Counted from the stretch's first letter, positions 33,394 to 42,964 are shown. The stretch is DNA of 64,000 nt from Nocardioides sp. (GCF_030019515.1 NZ_JASEEQ010000008.1:162200-226199); one strand, 5' to 3'. Numbers and translations: made by a program. Notes: generated by a model not told the origin, from the letters alone.

Positions 33394-33841
33394 CGGACGC
33401 CGTGACCGCACGGAGGCCGGCCAGGCCACGCTGATGATCGTCGGCTTCGCGTTCGTGCTGGCGATGGGCGTCGCGCTGGTCGTCGACGCGTCCGCGGCGT
33501 ACCTCCAGCGCCAGGGCCTGGACACCGTCGCCGACGGTGCGGCGCTGCGCGGGGCCGACCTGGGCGCGACCGGGCGCGAGGTCTACGCCGGGGGAGTGCC
33601 GGCCGACCGGCTGGAGCTGACGGCCGGCGCGGTCCGGGCGTCGGTCCACGACTACCTGGTCTCCTCCGGCGCGTACGCGTCCTATCCCGGGCTGAGCTTC
33701 GCCGTCCACGTCGACCGCGCCACCTCGAGCGTGACGGTGCACGTGCGCGCGCCGCTGGACCTGCCGCTCACCGTGCCCGGCTCGCCCGAGACCGCCACCA
33801 TCGGTGCGTCCGGGTCGGCCGTCGTCGTCGCGGAGCGGTGA
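33380..33841 (+). CDS. TadG-like pilus protein (DUF4190/Rv3654c-like position)
   Basis: A 153-residue exported protein starting at GTG 33380, 14 bp inside the previous gene and behind AGGAGG. The start region EAGQATLMIVGFAFVLAMGVALVVD is split by a hydrophobic helix (GQATLMIVGF, ALVVDASAAY), followed by QGLDTVADGAALRGA, the pattern of TadG/Flp-associated proteins at the end of actinobacterial tad loci. It closes the operon. No TadZ or prepilin peptidase gene accompanies it here. Confidence 0.75.
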   Translation: MPRHDGRRDRTEAGQATLMIVGFAFVLAMGVALVVDASAAYLQRQGLDTVADGAALRGADLGATGREVYAGGVPADRLELTAGAVRASVHDYLVSSGAYASYPGLSFAVHVDRATSSVTVHVRAPLDLPLTVPGSPETATIGASGSAVVVAER

Positions 33842-33961
33842 GCCGCCCGGGGCCACAACGGGGGGCAGTCCGCCCCTCGGCGGCGTGTCGCCGCGCCGGA
33901 GCGCTTCCGAACTGCCCCGCCGGGTGGCCTGTGGAGAAGGGGGGAACGCCGCGGGGGCGCC

Positions 33962-36220
33962 TCAGCCGGCCGAGGCCACGAACCCCAGGCGGTAGGGGTC
34001 GCGGCCGCCGAGGTTGGGCTCGATCCACGAGGTGAACGCCAGCCCGCCGGGAGTGTCGGACCCGGTGATCGACCACAGGCGGCTGCCCCAGCCGTCGGTG
34101 GGGTCGGGGGCGACCGCACCGGTCGTGGCGTCGATGAAACGGTGCGAGGCGCCGTCGACCCGGAGCAGGCTGCCGAGCGGCGTGACCCGCAGCAGCACCC
34201 GGTTGCCGGTGAACGGCTCCGGGGCGAAGGCCGGGTCGCGGCGCGACCGGGCGTCGAGCAGCGCCAGGCCCGGGCTGGCGAAGTCCGAGCCCTGGTAGAC
34301 CCGGGTGAAGAGGCCGGCGGCGTACAGCGAGTCGCCGTCGCCCGCGATGTCGTAGACCGGGCCGTCGATCTTGGGGTCGAACCAGCCGCGGCGCTTGCCG
34401 GTGGTCGCGTCCACCCGGAGGATCGCGGTGTCGCGGGCCGGGTCGGCCTTGAAGCTGCCGGCGGCGACCAGGTCCCCGCCCACGCTGCCGAGCTCGGTGA
34501 CGTAGCCGCGCAGCGGCAGCCGGTACGACGCGACCCGCTTGCCCGTCGGGCCGTACACGTCGACCTGGTTGCGCGGGAACCGGACGTCGCTCTCCAACCG
34601 GCGGGCGACGTAGAGCCGGTCGCCGATCGTGGTGACGCCGGTGAGGTCGCGCACCCGCAGCGACCTCCCGGGCAGCGCCGCCCCGGTCTCGGCGTCGAGA
34701 GCCCGCACCGGCCAGGTGTAGTGGGAGTAGAAGTGGTGGCTCGCCGCCGCCGCGCGCGAGGGGTCGTAGCCCATGAAGTGGGTGTTGGCGACGAACAGCA
34801 CTCCGTCGCCCGGCACCAGGTCGCCGTACGCGCGCCGCCCGACCGCGAAGCCCGGTACCGGCGCCAGCGTCTCGGCGTCGAGCGCGGCGATGCCCCCGGT
34901 GCGCACGAAGTCGGTCATGTAGAAGTGCCCGCCGACGTACGCCTTGCCCCCGGAGAGCTCGACCGCGTTGACCTGCAGGTCGTACGACGGCACCGCGGGG
35001 CCGGTCGGCGCGCCCGTGTCGGCGTCCAGCACGGCCAGGCCGCCCACGGGCTCGCCGGCCACCGAGGTGAAGCTGCCCGCGGCCCAGAGCCGGTCGCCGT
35101 CGATCGCGAGGTCGTAGACGCCCGCGGCCACGCCGACCGCGTTGCGTCGCGCCGGGATCGCCGGAGCGAACCCGGGGTCGGCGGCACCCGTGGCGGGGTC
35201 CAGCGCGACCAGGCGGCCCGCGGCCAGGTCGCCGCCCACGTAGAGGGTGTCCCCGGTGTAGAGCAGCGCGTGCACCCGGCGGTCCGAGGGCGGGCCCGCC
35301 CCGAGTCCGGGGTCGAAGCCCGGGTCGGCCGCCCCGGTGGACGCGTCGAGGGCGACCAGGCCGTCGCCGCCGACGTAGAGCCGGTCGCCGCCCAGCGTCA
35401 TCGCCCGGACCGGCTCCTCGGCGACGGCGTCGAAGCCGGCCACCGGCCCGCCGGTGACCGGGTCCACCGCGGAGACGCTCCCCGCGGCGACGAACAGCCG
35501 CGCCGAGCGGTCGCCCGCCGCCGGGGCGAGCACCAGCTCGGTGACCCGCCGGTCCTGGGGCGCGTCGAAGTCGGACACGGCGCCGTCGTCGGTGGCGACG
35601 GCCGCCAGGTGGTGGCGGGCCACCCCCTCGACGGCCTCGAACAACCCGCCGACGTAGAGGGTGTCGCCGCCGAGCGCCAGCGCGCTGACCAGGCCGTCGG
35701 CGACCGGGAGGAAGCCGGTGTCGAGGCTGCCGTCCGCGAGCACGTGCGCCAGCCCGCCGGCCGGGTGGCCGCCGATCCGGGTGAAGTCACCGCCGAGGTA
35801 CCAGCCGCCCGACCCGTCGGCGAGCGCGACCGAGACCTGGCCGTCGGCGATCGCCGGGCTCGCGACGCCGGATCCCGTGGCGGCGTCGAGCACGGCGCCG
35901 GGCCCGGCGTACCGACCGACGGTGGAGAACCAGCCGTGGGCGTAGACCCGGTCACCGGCGCGCACCAGCTGCTCGATCCGCTCGTCGGCCACGATCGCAC
36001 CCGCCGGCAGGTCGTCGGTCGTCACGACCGCGGCCCGGCCTGCGGGCACGCTCGCCGAGCCCGTGGCGGGACCGTTCGCCGGACCGCTCGCTGGGTCGTT
36101 CGCCGGACCGCTCGCTGGGTCGTTCGCCGGACCGCTCGCGTCGGCGACGCCGAGCCCGAGGGCGGCCACCAGGGCGAGCACGAGCGGGAGGGCGAGCGCG
36201 AGCCGGCGGCGTGGGGGCAT
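33962..36220 (-). CDS. Secreted beta-propeller protein
   Basis: A 752-residue exported protein built from many repeats of the form LYVGGDF/LYAAGLF followed by LDA(D/E)TG, i.e. a multi-blade beta-propeller (delta-60/PQQ-like). The signal peptide is LALALPLVLALVAALGLGVA. A linker of tandem PASGPAND repeats follows, encoded by a 24-bp DNA repeat. I chose ATG 36220 since TACCGT ends six bases before it; upstream ATG/GTG at 36241-36244 would lie before that -10 box. Function unknown; perhaps a surface scaffold. It faces the tad operon convergently. Confidence 0.78.
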   Translation of the reverse strand: MPPRRRLALALPLVLALVAALGLGVADASGPANDPASGPANDPASGPANGPATGSASVPAGRAAVVTTDDLPAGAIVADERIEQLVRAGDRVYAHGWFSTVGRYAGPGAVLDAATGSGVASPAIADGQVSVALADGSGGWYLGGDFTRIGGHPAGGLAHVLADGSLDTGFLPVADGLVSALALGGDTLYVGGLFEAVEGVARHHLAAVATDDGAVSDFDAPQDRRVTELVLAPAAGDRSARLFVAAGSVSAVDPVTGGPVAGFDAVAEEPVRAMTLGGDRLYVGGDGLVALDASTGAADPGFDPGLGAGPPSDRRVHALLYTGDTLYVGGDLAAGRLVALDPATGAADPGFAPAIPARRNAVGVAAGVYDLAIDGDRLWAAGSFTSVAGEPVGGLAVLDADTGAPTGPAVPSYDLQVNAVELSGGKAYVGGHFYMTDFVRTGGIAALDAETLAPVPGFAVGRRAYGDLVPGDGVLFVANTHFMGYDPSRAAAASHHFYSHYTWPVRALDAETGAALPGRSLRVRDLTGVTTIGDRLYVARRLESDVRFPRNQVDVYGPTGKRVASYRLPLRGYVTELGSVGGDLVAAGSFKADPARDTAILRVDATTGKRRGWFDPKIDGPVYDIAGDGDSLYAAGLFTRVYQGSDFASPGLALLDARSRRDPAFAPEPFTGNRVLLRVTPLGSLLRVDGASHRFIDATTGAVAPDPTDGWGSRLWSITGSDTPGGLAFTSWIEPNLGGRDPYRLGFVASAG
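36074..36139. repeat. 24-bp tandem repeat inside the propeller gene
   Basis: Two full copies (36074-36097 and 36098-36121) and an 18-bp third copy of a 24-bp unit beginning GTTCGCCGGACCGCTCGC. It encodes the Ala/Asn/Pro/Ser/Gly linker after the signal peptide, so copy number can vary without a frameshift. Confidence 0.85.
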
Positions 36221-36309
36221 TCGCGGACGGTAATTCGACATCACCCCATCGGGTGGGTTTACCGTGGGGATTGGCCCAGACGGTCTAGCCCATGATCCGG
36301 GAGTGATGC

Positions 36310-36804
36310 ATGACCGACCGACGCCGCTCGATCCGCACCGCCCTGGTGGCCTGCGTCGCGAGCGTGACGATGACCGCCGGCACCCTCGCCGCGGCCGTCA
36401 CCCTCGCCCCGCCCGCCCACGCGCAGCTGGCGGCGCTGGAGTACCAGGCCGAGGCGTTCACCGTGACCAACGTCCAGCGGCTGCAGCACGCGCGGGTCCC
36501 GCTCCGGCACCACGCCTGCGTGCAGAAGTGGGCCGTGCGCCAGGCGCGCAAGATGGCCCGCCAGGAGCGGATGTTCCACCAGGACCTCGCCCGGGTGGCC
36601 AAGGACTGCCACCTCTCGCTCGCGGGGGAGAATGTCGCCTACGGCTACCCCACCGGCCGCTCCGTGGTCCTCGACGGCTGGATGAAGTCCACGGGCCACC
36701 GCGCCAACATCCTGAAGCGGGGCTACCGGCTGATGGGCATCGGCGCGCGCCGGGCCGGCGGCACCTGGTACGTCGCGCAGGTGTTCGGCCGCAAGGCCCG
36801 CTGA
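36310..36804 (+). CDS. CAP-domain (SCP/PR-1-like) secreted protein
   Basis: A 164-residue exported protein. The signal peptide ends at PPAHAQ. The CAP fold shows residues in order: NVQRLQHARVPLRHH, MFHQDLARV, LAGENVAYGYP, MKSTGHRANILKR and GTWYVAQVFG. The cavity residues (H in FHQD, E in GEN, H in GHR) are all present. The role of bacterial CAP proteins is not settled; sterol/lipid binding or protease-like roles have been proposed. GGGAGTG precedes the ATG. Confidence 0.9.
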   Translation: MTDRRRSIRTALVACVASVTMTAGTLAAAVTLAPPAHAQLAALEYQAEAFTVTNVQRLQHARVPLRHHACVQKWAVRQARKMARQERMFHQDLARVAKDCHLSLAGENVAYGYPTGRSVVLDGWMKSTGHRANILKRGYRLMGIGARRAGGTWYVAQVFGRKAR

Positions 36805-36841
36805 CCCGCCGGCAGTGCCGCGCGGGGCCGCGCGGGGCCGA

Positions 36842-37015
36842 TCAGCGCTGGGCCGGGTCGCTCACCGTGACGTTGCCCGGGGGCGGGTCGGTGGTGCTGG
36901 CCAGCTCGGCGGCCGACACCAGTACGACCGCCAGCAGCCCGAGGCCCGCGATCGCGCCCGCGATGCGCGCGCCGTAGCGCCGCAGGGCGGGGGTCGGACG
37001 GACCTCGATGATCAT
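36842..37015 (-). CDS. Small single-helix membrane protein, hypothetical
   Basis: A 57-residue protein. A basic N-terminus (PTPALRRYGARI) leads into one hydrophobic helix (AGAIAGLGLLAVVLVSAAEL) and a short Pro/Thr-rich exterior tail. I recognise no family. A GGGGAGC ribosome binding site lies 6 nt before ATG 37015, which decides this start over ATG 37150. It is divergent from the sensor kinase gene. Confidence 0.55.
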   Translation of the reverse strand: MIIEVRPTPALRRYGARIAGAIAGLGLLAVVLVSAAELASTTDPPPGNVTVSDPAQR

Positions 37016-37223
37016 GGTGGGCTCCCCGAAGAGCTGGTCGGCGGACTTGAAGAGAGACGGGTGGCGCCGCCCGAGCAGCGCCTGGGCGCCACGGTTCCAC
37101 CCCCGCAGCCGGCGCGGACCGGAACGGTGCCTCATCTCCGTGCGCTGCACAAACCTGCAGAACCCCGCAGAACCCGACCGCCGGGCCGCGACACCGGGGC
37201 ACCCGTTGGGTTAGGTTCCCCTG

Positions 37224-39188
37224 GTGTCCGGGGTGGTAGGGGACGAGGTGGGCCAGGATCCGGGTGGATCGGCTCGGCGTCCGACGATCGTGATCGTCGA
37301 CGACGCCGCCGACGTCCGCGCGCTGGTGCGCAGCCGGCTGCGGGTCTCCGGGCGACTCGACGTCGTCGGCGAGGGCGCGACGGGCGTCGAGGCGGTCGAG
37401 GCGGTACGCCGGCACCGGCCGGACCTGCTGCTGCTCGACGTGTCGATGCCGCAGATGGACGGCCTGGTCGCGTTGCCCCAGGTCCTCGAGGCCTCGCCGG
37501 GAACCCGGGTCGCGATGTACAGCGGGTTCTCCGAGGACGGCCTGGCCCACCGGGCCATCGAGCTGGGGGCCGCCGCGTTCCTGGAGAAGTCCACCCCGCT
37601 GGACGTCCTCGTGGACCGGTTGCTGGCCCTGCTGGACGCCGACCCCGAGGCCCCGGCGCCCGGGGAGGAGGACCGCACCGTCCTGCGCGAGCACCAGGAG
37701 CGGTTCCGCGAGGTCTTCGACGACGCGGCCATCGGGATGGCCACGGTGACCCTGGCCGGTCAGGTGGTCCGCGCCAACGGCGCACTGGCCGCCCTCCTGG
37801 GCCGCGACGCCGACGGCCTGGTCGGGCTGCCGTACGCCGACCTCACCGCAGGTCGCGCCGACCTCGTGGACGACGCCCTCGCCGAGATCCTCGACGGCCG
37901 CAGCCGGGTCGTGCAGATCGAGCACGACGTCACCGGCGTGACCCCGCCGCGCCGGGTGCTGGCGACGGTCGCCCCGGTGCTCGACAGCGGCGAGCGGCCC
38001 CTCTACCTGTTCTGGCAGGTGCAGGACGTCACTGCGCAGCGCCAGGCCGAGGAGGAGCTGCGCCGCAGCGAGACCCGGTTCCGGCTGCTGGTCGAGAACG
38101 TCGAGGACTACGCCATCTTCATGCTCTCGCCCGAGGGGCTCGTGGAGAGCTGGAACGCGGGTGCCCAGCGGATCAAGGGCTACACCGAGAGCGAGATCGT
38201 CGGCCGGCACTTCCGCACGTTCTACCCGCCCGAGCTGCAGGAATCCCGGCACCCCGAGCACGAGCTCGAGCTCGCGCTGCGCGACGGCCACTACGAGGAG
38301 GAGGGGTGGCGGGTCCGCAAGGACGGTGGCCGGTTCTGGGCCAACGTGCTGATCACCGCCGTCCACGACCAGGCCGGCCGACACATCGGCTTCGCGAAGA
38401 TCACCCGGGACACGACCGAGCGGCGGGTGATGCTCGAGAACGCCGAGGCGGCCGCCGGGGCGCTCGCCGAGGCGAACGCCCAGCTCCAGCAGGCGGCCGA
38501 GGACCAGGCCCACTTCCTGGCCGTGACCGCACACGAGCTGCGCACCCCGGTGGGCGTCCTCGCCGGCACCGCCGAGATGCTGGCCGAGCATGCGGCGGAG
38601 CTCGACGCCGAGGAGCGGCGCGAGCTGCTCGCGGGCATGGGCTCGAGCGCCGCCCGGCTGCGGCGGCTGCTCGCCGACCTGCTGACCGCCTCCCGCCTGC
38701 AGGCCAGTGCGCTCGAGCTCGAGGTCGAGACCCTCGACGTCGGCGCCCTCGTCGCCGCCGCAGCCGCGGCCGCCCGCCGCGCCCACCCCGGCGCGGAGGT
38801 CGAGGCCACCGCCGAGCCCGGGCTGCTGGTCGAGGGCGACCGCGACCGGCTCGGGCAGGCGGTCGACAACCTGGTCGCCAACGCGCTGCGCCACGGGAGC
38901 CCGCCCGTCCAGGTCTCGGCCCGGGCCGCCGAGGCCGACCCGGGCACCGTCGAGATCGAGGTCCGCGACGCCGGGCCGGGGGTCAGCGAGGAGATGCGCG
39001 AGCGGCTCTTCGGCCGGTTCGCGACCGGCCGCAGCGGCGGTGGGACGGGGCTCGGGCTCTACATCGTGCGCCAGCTGGCCCGCTCCCACGACGGGGACGC
39101 GGCGTACCGTCCCGACGGCGGAGGCGGGTCCGCCGGGGGGTCGTTCGTGCTCACCCTGCCCCGGGCGGGCGCCGATGCGGTCCGCTGA
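37224..39188 (+). CDS. Hybrid sensor: receiver-PAS-PAS-histidine kinase
   Basis: A 654-residue soluble signalling protein with no membrane helix. An N-terminal receiver domain (~20-140: VIVDDAADVR, LLLLDVSMPQMDG, K in FLEKSTP) is followed by two PAS domains (~165-285 and ~295-400; the second has ESWNAGAQRIKGYT and GRFWANVLI), then a full kinase: H-box TAHELRTPVG with H437, N-box DNLVANALRHG and G-boxes DAGPGVSEEM and GGGTGLGLYIV. The receiver at the N-terminus means it is probably controlled by another kinase. TAGGTT ends six bases before GTG 37224. Confidence 0.9.
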   Translation: MSGVVGDEVGQDPGGSARRPTIVIVDDAADVRALVRSRLRVSGRLDVVGEGATGVEAVEAVRRHRPDLLLLDVSMPQMDGLVALPQVLEASPGTRVAMYSGFSEDGLAHRAIELGAAAFLEKSTPLDVLVDRLLALLDADPEAPAPGEEDRTVLREHQERFREVFDDAAIGMATVTLAGQVVRANGALAALLGRDADGLVGLPYADLTAGRADLVDDALAEILDGRSRVVQIEHDVTGVTPPRRVLATVAPVLDSGERPLYLFWQVQDVTAQRQAEEELRRSETRFRLLVENVEDYAIFMLSPEGLVESWNAGAQRIKGYTESEIVGRHFRTFYPPELQESRHPEHELELALRDGHYEEEGWRVRKDGGRFWANVLITAVHDQAGRHIGFAKITRDTTERRVMLENAEAAAGALAEANAQLQQAAEDQAHFLAVTAHELRTPVGVLAGTAEMLAEHAAELDAEERRELLAGMGSSAARLRRLLADLLTASRLQASALELEVETLDVGALVAAAAAAARRAHPGAEVEATAEPGLLVEGDRDRLGQAVDNLVANALRHGSPPVQVSARAAEADPGTVEIEVRDAGPGVSEEMRERLFGRFATGRSGGGTGLGLYIVRQLARSHDGDAAYRPDGGGGSAGGSFVLTLPRAGADAVR

Positions 39189-39273
39189 ACGGGGGTCGAC
39201 GCACCCGGCGACGCGCGGCGCGGACCGGTCCCGGGTGCGTGCCACGGGCGGCTCGAGCGCCTACGCTTCCACC

Positions 39274-40023
39274 GTGCCCATCCGCGTCCTCCTGGTGGAC
39301 GATGTCGTTGAGGTACGCCGGCTGGTCCGCACCTCGCTCCGTTTCCGGGGCGGTTTCGAGGTGGTGGGTGAGGCGGCGGACGGTATCGGGGCCGTTCGGC
39401 TCGCCGGACAGCTGCGTCCCGACGTCGTCGTTCTCGACCTCGGCCTGCCCGACATCGCCGGGCGCGAGGTCCTCACCCGCGTGCGCGAGGCCTCGCCGGT
39501 ATCCAAGGTCGTCGTGTTCTCCGGGCTGGAGACCGCCGACCGTGCCTGGATCCGCGCCCACACCGAGGGGTTCGTCCTCAAGGACGCGGACCTCGGCTAC
39601 CTCATCGACCTGCTGGAGTCGGTGGGCGGCAGCGCGGACACCCGGGCCACGATCGACCTCCCGGACGACCTGCGCAGCGTCAGCGTCGCCCGGCGCTTCG
39701 TCCGCGACAAGCTGGCCGAGTGGGGGGTCGACGGCCCGGTCGACGACGCGCTGCTGGTGACCAGCGAGCTGGCCGCCAACGCGCTGACCCACGCCCGCTC
39801 CTCCTACCGGCTCCGGCTCTCCGTCAGCGACCGGGCCCTGCGGATCGAGGTCGCCGACGCCGGTGTCGGTACGCCGGAGCCGCAGCCGCTCACCGAGACC
39901 GAGGAGCACGGCCGCGGCCTGCACCTGGTCGGCGCCCTGGCGGCGTCGTGGGGGATGGAGGCCGCGGGCACCGGGAAGCGGGTCTGGGCCGAGCTCCCGC
40001 TGTCCGTCGCGGTCGCCGAGTAG
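39274..40023 (+). CDS. Receiver domain fused to RsbW-like ATPase
   Basis: A 249-residue protein. The receiver (1-125) has [10 protein letters not shown], phospho-acceptor in [13 protein letters not shown] and K in FVLKDAD. Instead of a DNA-binding domain it carries an HATPase of the anti-sigma/serine-kinase (RsbW/SpoIIAB) kind: [13 protein letters not shown] and [11 protein letters not shown], then [15 protein letters not shown]. Phosphorylation could therefore switch a partner-binding kinase that controls a sigma factor or anti-anti-sigma protein. TACGCT ends six bases before GTG 39274. It follows the hybrid kinase by 85 bp and prfB follows by 34 bp. Confidence 0.9.
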   Translation: MPIRVLLVDDVVEVRRLVRTSLRFRGGFEVVGEAADGIGAVRLAGQLRPDVVVLDLGLPDIAGREVLTRVREASPVSKVVVFSGLETADRAWIRAHTEGFVLKDADLGYLIDLLESVGGSADTRATIDLPDDLRSVSVARRFVRDKLAEWGVDGPVDDALLVTSELAANALTHARSSYRLRLSVSDRALRIEVADAGVGTPEPQPLTETEEHGRGLHLVGALAASWGMEAAGTGKRVWAELPLSVAVAE

Positions 40024-40057
40024 GCCCGCACCGCACCGCACCGTAACCTTGGTCCTT

Positions 40058-41176
40058 GTGGCAGGACCGGACTACGACACAGAGATCAAGCAGCTCCAGG
40101 CGACGATGCACACCATCGAGCAGGTGCTCGACCTGGGGGCGATGCGCGTCGAGATCGCCGACCTCGGCGAACAGGTCGCCGCACCCGACCTCTGGGACGA
40201 CCAGGCCAACGCGACCCGGGTGACCGGCCGGCTCTCCGCGCTCCAGGGCGAGCTGGACCGCTTCACGGGCCTGCACGACCGGATCGAGGACCTCGCGATC
40301 ATGGTGGAGATGGCCCAGGAGGAGGGCGACGCCGACGCGCTGGCCGACGTCGACGCCGAGCTGGCCCGCCTGAAGAAGTCCGTCGAGGGCCTCGAGGTGC
40401 GCACCCTGCTCTCCGGCGAGTACGACGCCCGCGAGGCGATCGTGTCGATCCGCTCGGGCGCCGGCGGCGTCGACGCGGCCGACTTCGCCGAGATGCTGAT
40501 GCGGATGTACACGCGCTGGGCCGAGCAGCACAAGTACCCCGTCGAGGTCTACGACGTCTCCTACGCCGAGGAGGCCGGCATCAAGTCGGCCGAGTTCGCG
40601 ATCCACGCGCCGTACGCCTACGGCACCCTGTCCGTCGAGGCGGGCACCCACCGCCTGGTCCGGATCAGCCCGTTCGACAACCAGGGCCGCCGCCAGACGT
40701 CGTTCGCCGCCGTCGAGGTGGTGCCGGTGCTCGAGCAGACCGACGAGATCGAGATCGACGAGAACGACGTCCGCACCGACGTCTTCCGCTCCGGCGGCCC
40801 CGGCGGCCAGTCGGTCAACACCACCGACTCCGCCGTCCGCCTGACCCACCTCCCGACCGGCATCGTGGTCAGCTGCCAGAACGAGAAGTCCCAGCTGCAG
40901 AACAAGGCCTCGGCCATGGTGGTCCTCAAGGCCAAGCTGCTGGCCAAGAAGAAGGCCGAGGAGGCCGCGCTCAAGAAGGACCTGAAGGGCGACGTCGCCG
41001 CGGCCTGGGGCGACCAGATGCGCAACTACGTGCTGAACCCGTACCAGATGGTCAAGGACCTGCGCACCGGCTACGAGGTCGGCAACCCCCAGTCGGTCTT
41101 CGACGGCGACGTGGACGACTTCATCGAGGCCGGCATCCGGTGGCGCCGCGGCGCCGAGAAGGCCGCCGCCAACTGA
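40058..41176 (+). CDS. prfB: Peptide chain release factor 2
   Basis: Recognises UGA and UAA stop codons and triggers peptide release. The stop-codon recognition motif SPF is at 204-206 and the catalytic GGQ at 249-251 ([10 protein letters not shown]). At 372 residues it is full length. There is no in-frame UGA or programmed frameshift of the E. coli kind. I chose GTG 40058: TAACCT ends 8 nt before it, giving a near-leaderless mRNA, and the protein from there matches the family length. It stands before an inverted repeat likely to be its terminator. Confidence 0.97.
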   Translation: MAGPDYDTEIKQLQATMHTIEQVLDLGAMRVEIADLGEQVAAPDLWDDQANATRVTGRLSALQGELDRFTGLHDRIEDLAIMVEMAQEEGDADALADVDAELARLKKSVEGLEVRTLLSGEYDAREAIVSIRSGAGGVDAADFAEMLMRMYTRWAEQHKYPVEVYDVSYAEEAGIKSAEFAIHAPYAYGTLSVEAGTHRLVRISPFDNQGRRQTSFAAVEVVPVLEQTDEIEIDENDVRTDVFRSGGPGGQSVNTTDSAVRLTHLPTGIVVSCQNEKSQLQNKASAMVVLKAKLLAKKKAEEAALKKDLKGDVAAAWGDQMRNYVLNPYQMVKDLRTGYEVGNPQSVFDGDVDDFIEAGIRWRRGAEKAAAN

Positions 41177-41186
41177 GGTCCGCGTC

Positions 41187-41241
41187 GCACCTGACGGATC
41201 TGTCGCGAGATCGCCAGATCCGGGACAGATATGTCAGGTGC
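41187..41241. terminator. Inverted repeat after prfB
   Basis: 18-bp arms (41187-41204 and 41224-41241, GCACCTGACNNATCTGTC) with two mismatches and a 19-nt loop lie 10 bp after the prfB stop. The next gene's promoter starts soon after. Confidence 0.6.
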
Positions 41242-41284
41242 GCGGCCGCTGCCGGATTGTCAGAACCTGTTCTAGGGTCGGCCC

Positions 41285-42181
41285 ATGCGGCGTGACCACT
41301 GGAAGAGGCGCAACGACTCGCTCGACCCGGAGACCGACTTCGTCGAGATCTACCGCAACGTCGTGATGTACGAGTTCCCCTGGGACATGAACCAGGCGCT
41401 CAGCTTCGCGCTGTTCCGCACCTACGCCGTGCCCGGCATCGGTCGGCTGCTCGAGGAGACCGGGGCGTTCACCGAGCAGGTGCAGAAGCGGTACGACGAC
41501 ACCGCGCTGCTGCTCGAGCCGCCGACCCGGCTGGGCTTCGAGCACCCGGAGTCGCGGGCCGCGATCCGCCGGATCAACACCATGCATCGTGCCTACGACA
41601 TCCCCGACCACGAGTTCCGCTACGTCCTCTCGACGTTCGTGGTCGTCCCGAAGCGCTGGCTCGACGACTACGGCAAGCGCCCGCTGACGCCGACCGAGCT
41701 CGAGGCGTCGGTGCGGTACTTCCGCACGCTCGGGCGGCACATGAACATCCGTGACGTGCCGGAGACCTACGCCGGGTTCGAGGAGCTGATGGACTCCTAC
41801 GAGGCCGAGCACTTCGCGTACGACGAGGGCGCCCGGCGGGTCGCCGACGCGACGCTGGCGCTGATGCAGACGTTCTACGCCCCACCGGTGCGCCGGCCGG
41901 CCCGGCTGTTCGCCCGCGCGCTGATGGACCAGCCGCTGCGCGAGGCGTTCCGGTACGGCGCGCCGCCGGTGGCCGTCCAGCGCGCCAGCCGCGCCGCGCT
42001 GCGGGCCCGGGGCCTGGCGCTGCGCGCCTTCCCGGCCCGGCGCTCGCCGAAGCGGATCGAGGACATCTCCTGGATCCGCAGCTACCCCGACGGCTACCGG
42101 ATCGAGGAGCTCGGCACCTTCCCGGTGCCCGGCGTCGCGGGCTGCCCGGTCCGCCACGAGCGGGCCACGTCCACGACCTGA
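41285..42181 (+). CDS. MpaB/rubber-oxygenase-like (DUF2236) protein
   Basis: A 298-residue member of the DUF2236 family, which includes the fungal oxygenase MpaB and the heme-containing rubber oxygenase Lcp. The family core is NTMHRAYDIPDHEFRYVLST followed by VVPKRWLDDYG, with the histidine a candidate heme ligand, and YFRTLGRHMNI. It has no signal peptide and is likely cytosolic or peripheral. Its substrate is unknown. TAGGGT ends six bases before ATG 41285 (leaderless). Confidence 0.82.
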   Translation: MRRDHWKRRNDSLDPETDFVEIYRNVVMYEFPWDMNQALSFALFRTYAVPGIGRLLEETGAFTEQVQKRYDDTALLLEPPTRLGFEHPESRAAIRRINTMHRAYDIPDHEFRYVLSTFVVVPKRWLDDYGKRPLTPTELEASVRYFRTLGRHMNIRDVPETYAGFEELMDSYEAEHFAYDEGARRVADATLALMQTFYAPPVRRPARLFARALMDQPLREAFRYGAPPVAVQRASRAALRARGLALRAFPARRSPKRIEDISWIRSYPDGYRIEELGTFPVPGVAGCPVRHERATSTT

Positions 42182-42208
42182 GCCGGCCCGGGTCGGTACG
42201 ACGAGGGC

Positions 42209-42895
42209 TCAGGCGGCCGCCGCCTGCAGGACCGTCGCGCACCAGCGGCCGGCGCGGTCCAGCGCCTCGGCGGGTGGCACCGGCACGGACCCGGACGTCT
42301 CCACCGAGCAGGAGAGCCAGGCGTCGCCGAACAGCCCGTGGAACGCCGTGACCACCCCCGAGCCGCCGGTGCCGCCCGCGCACCGCACCGCCACCCCGAG
42401 GGACCCGAAGCGGGGCGCGTCGGCGATCGGCTCGCAGCCCTCGGCCCGCGTGGCCGCGCGCCGCAGGTCCTCGGCCTGGCCGGCGGGCACCGGCGGGGCG
42501 AACACCCAGGCGCGGAGCGCCGTACCGTCCGCGGCCCACCGGCAGCCGTACTCGTGGGCGACGTCGGTCAGGTCGGGGGTGAGCGCGGCGCGCTCGCCGT
42601 TGGCCCACGCGGTGGCATCGCCGGGAGTCGCGCCGAGCGCCTCCTCGACCGCGGCCGGAGCCACCCGGGCGCAGAAGTCGTCGCGGGCCACCGTGACCGT
42701 GTCGGTCGCCACCTCCCCCAACGGGGTGCTGGAGGCCGGCGCCGGGGCGGGCTTCGGCGCTTCGCCCTCGCAGGCGGTCGTGAGCGCCAGGAGGCCGGCG
42801 AGCAGGCCGGCCAGCAGGCCCGGCAGTCGGACCGGCAGCCGGACCGGCAGCGGCCCCGCGAGCGGGACCGGCGTCTGAGCGCGCAGATGAGGCAC
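42209..42895 (-). CDS. Lipoprotein, DUF3558-like
   Basis: A 228-residue lipoprotein. The signal peptide contains a repeated leucine-rich stretch (PVRLPVRLPGLLAGLLAGLL) and a lipobox LTTAC that puts the mature N-terminal cysteine at ~residue 42. An Ala/Pro linker precedes a domain with paired cysteines (DDFCARV, YGCRWA, GCEPIA, VRCAG, SCSVE, WCATV), reminiscent of DUF3558 lipoproteins of actinobacteria. Role unknown. TAGGTT ends six bases before GTG 42895; the promoter region is shared with divergent ftsE. Confidence 0.65.
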   Translation of the reverse strand: MPHLRAQTPVPLAGPLPVRLPVRLPGLLAGLLAGLLALTTACEGEAPKPAPAPASSTPLGEVATDTVTVARDDFCARVAPAAVEEALGATPGDATAWANGERAALTPDLTDVAHEYGCRWAADGTALRAWVFAPPVPAGQAEDLRRAATRAEGCEPIADAPRFGSLGVAVRCAGGTGGSGVVTAFHGLFGDAWLSCSVETSGSVPVPPAEALDRAGRWCATVLQAAAA

Positions 42896-42964
42896 GGGGA
42901 CAACCTACGACCCTGGGACACGCGTCCCGGGACTCGTTAGGTCCAGGGTCTACGCTCGACTCCC

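Noticed and set aside
36241..36244. Upstream GTG/ATG starts for the beta-propeller gene
   Set aside because: They lie upstream of the TACCGT -10 box and would add residues before a normal signal peptide.
40058..40200. Possible programmed +1 frameshift in prfB
   Set aside because: The reading frame is uninterrupted from GTG 40058, with no in-frame TGA or Shine-Dalgarno-like slip site.
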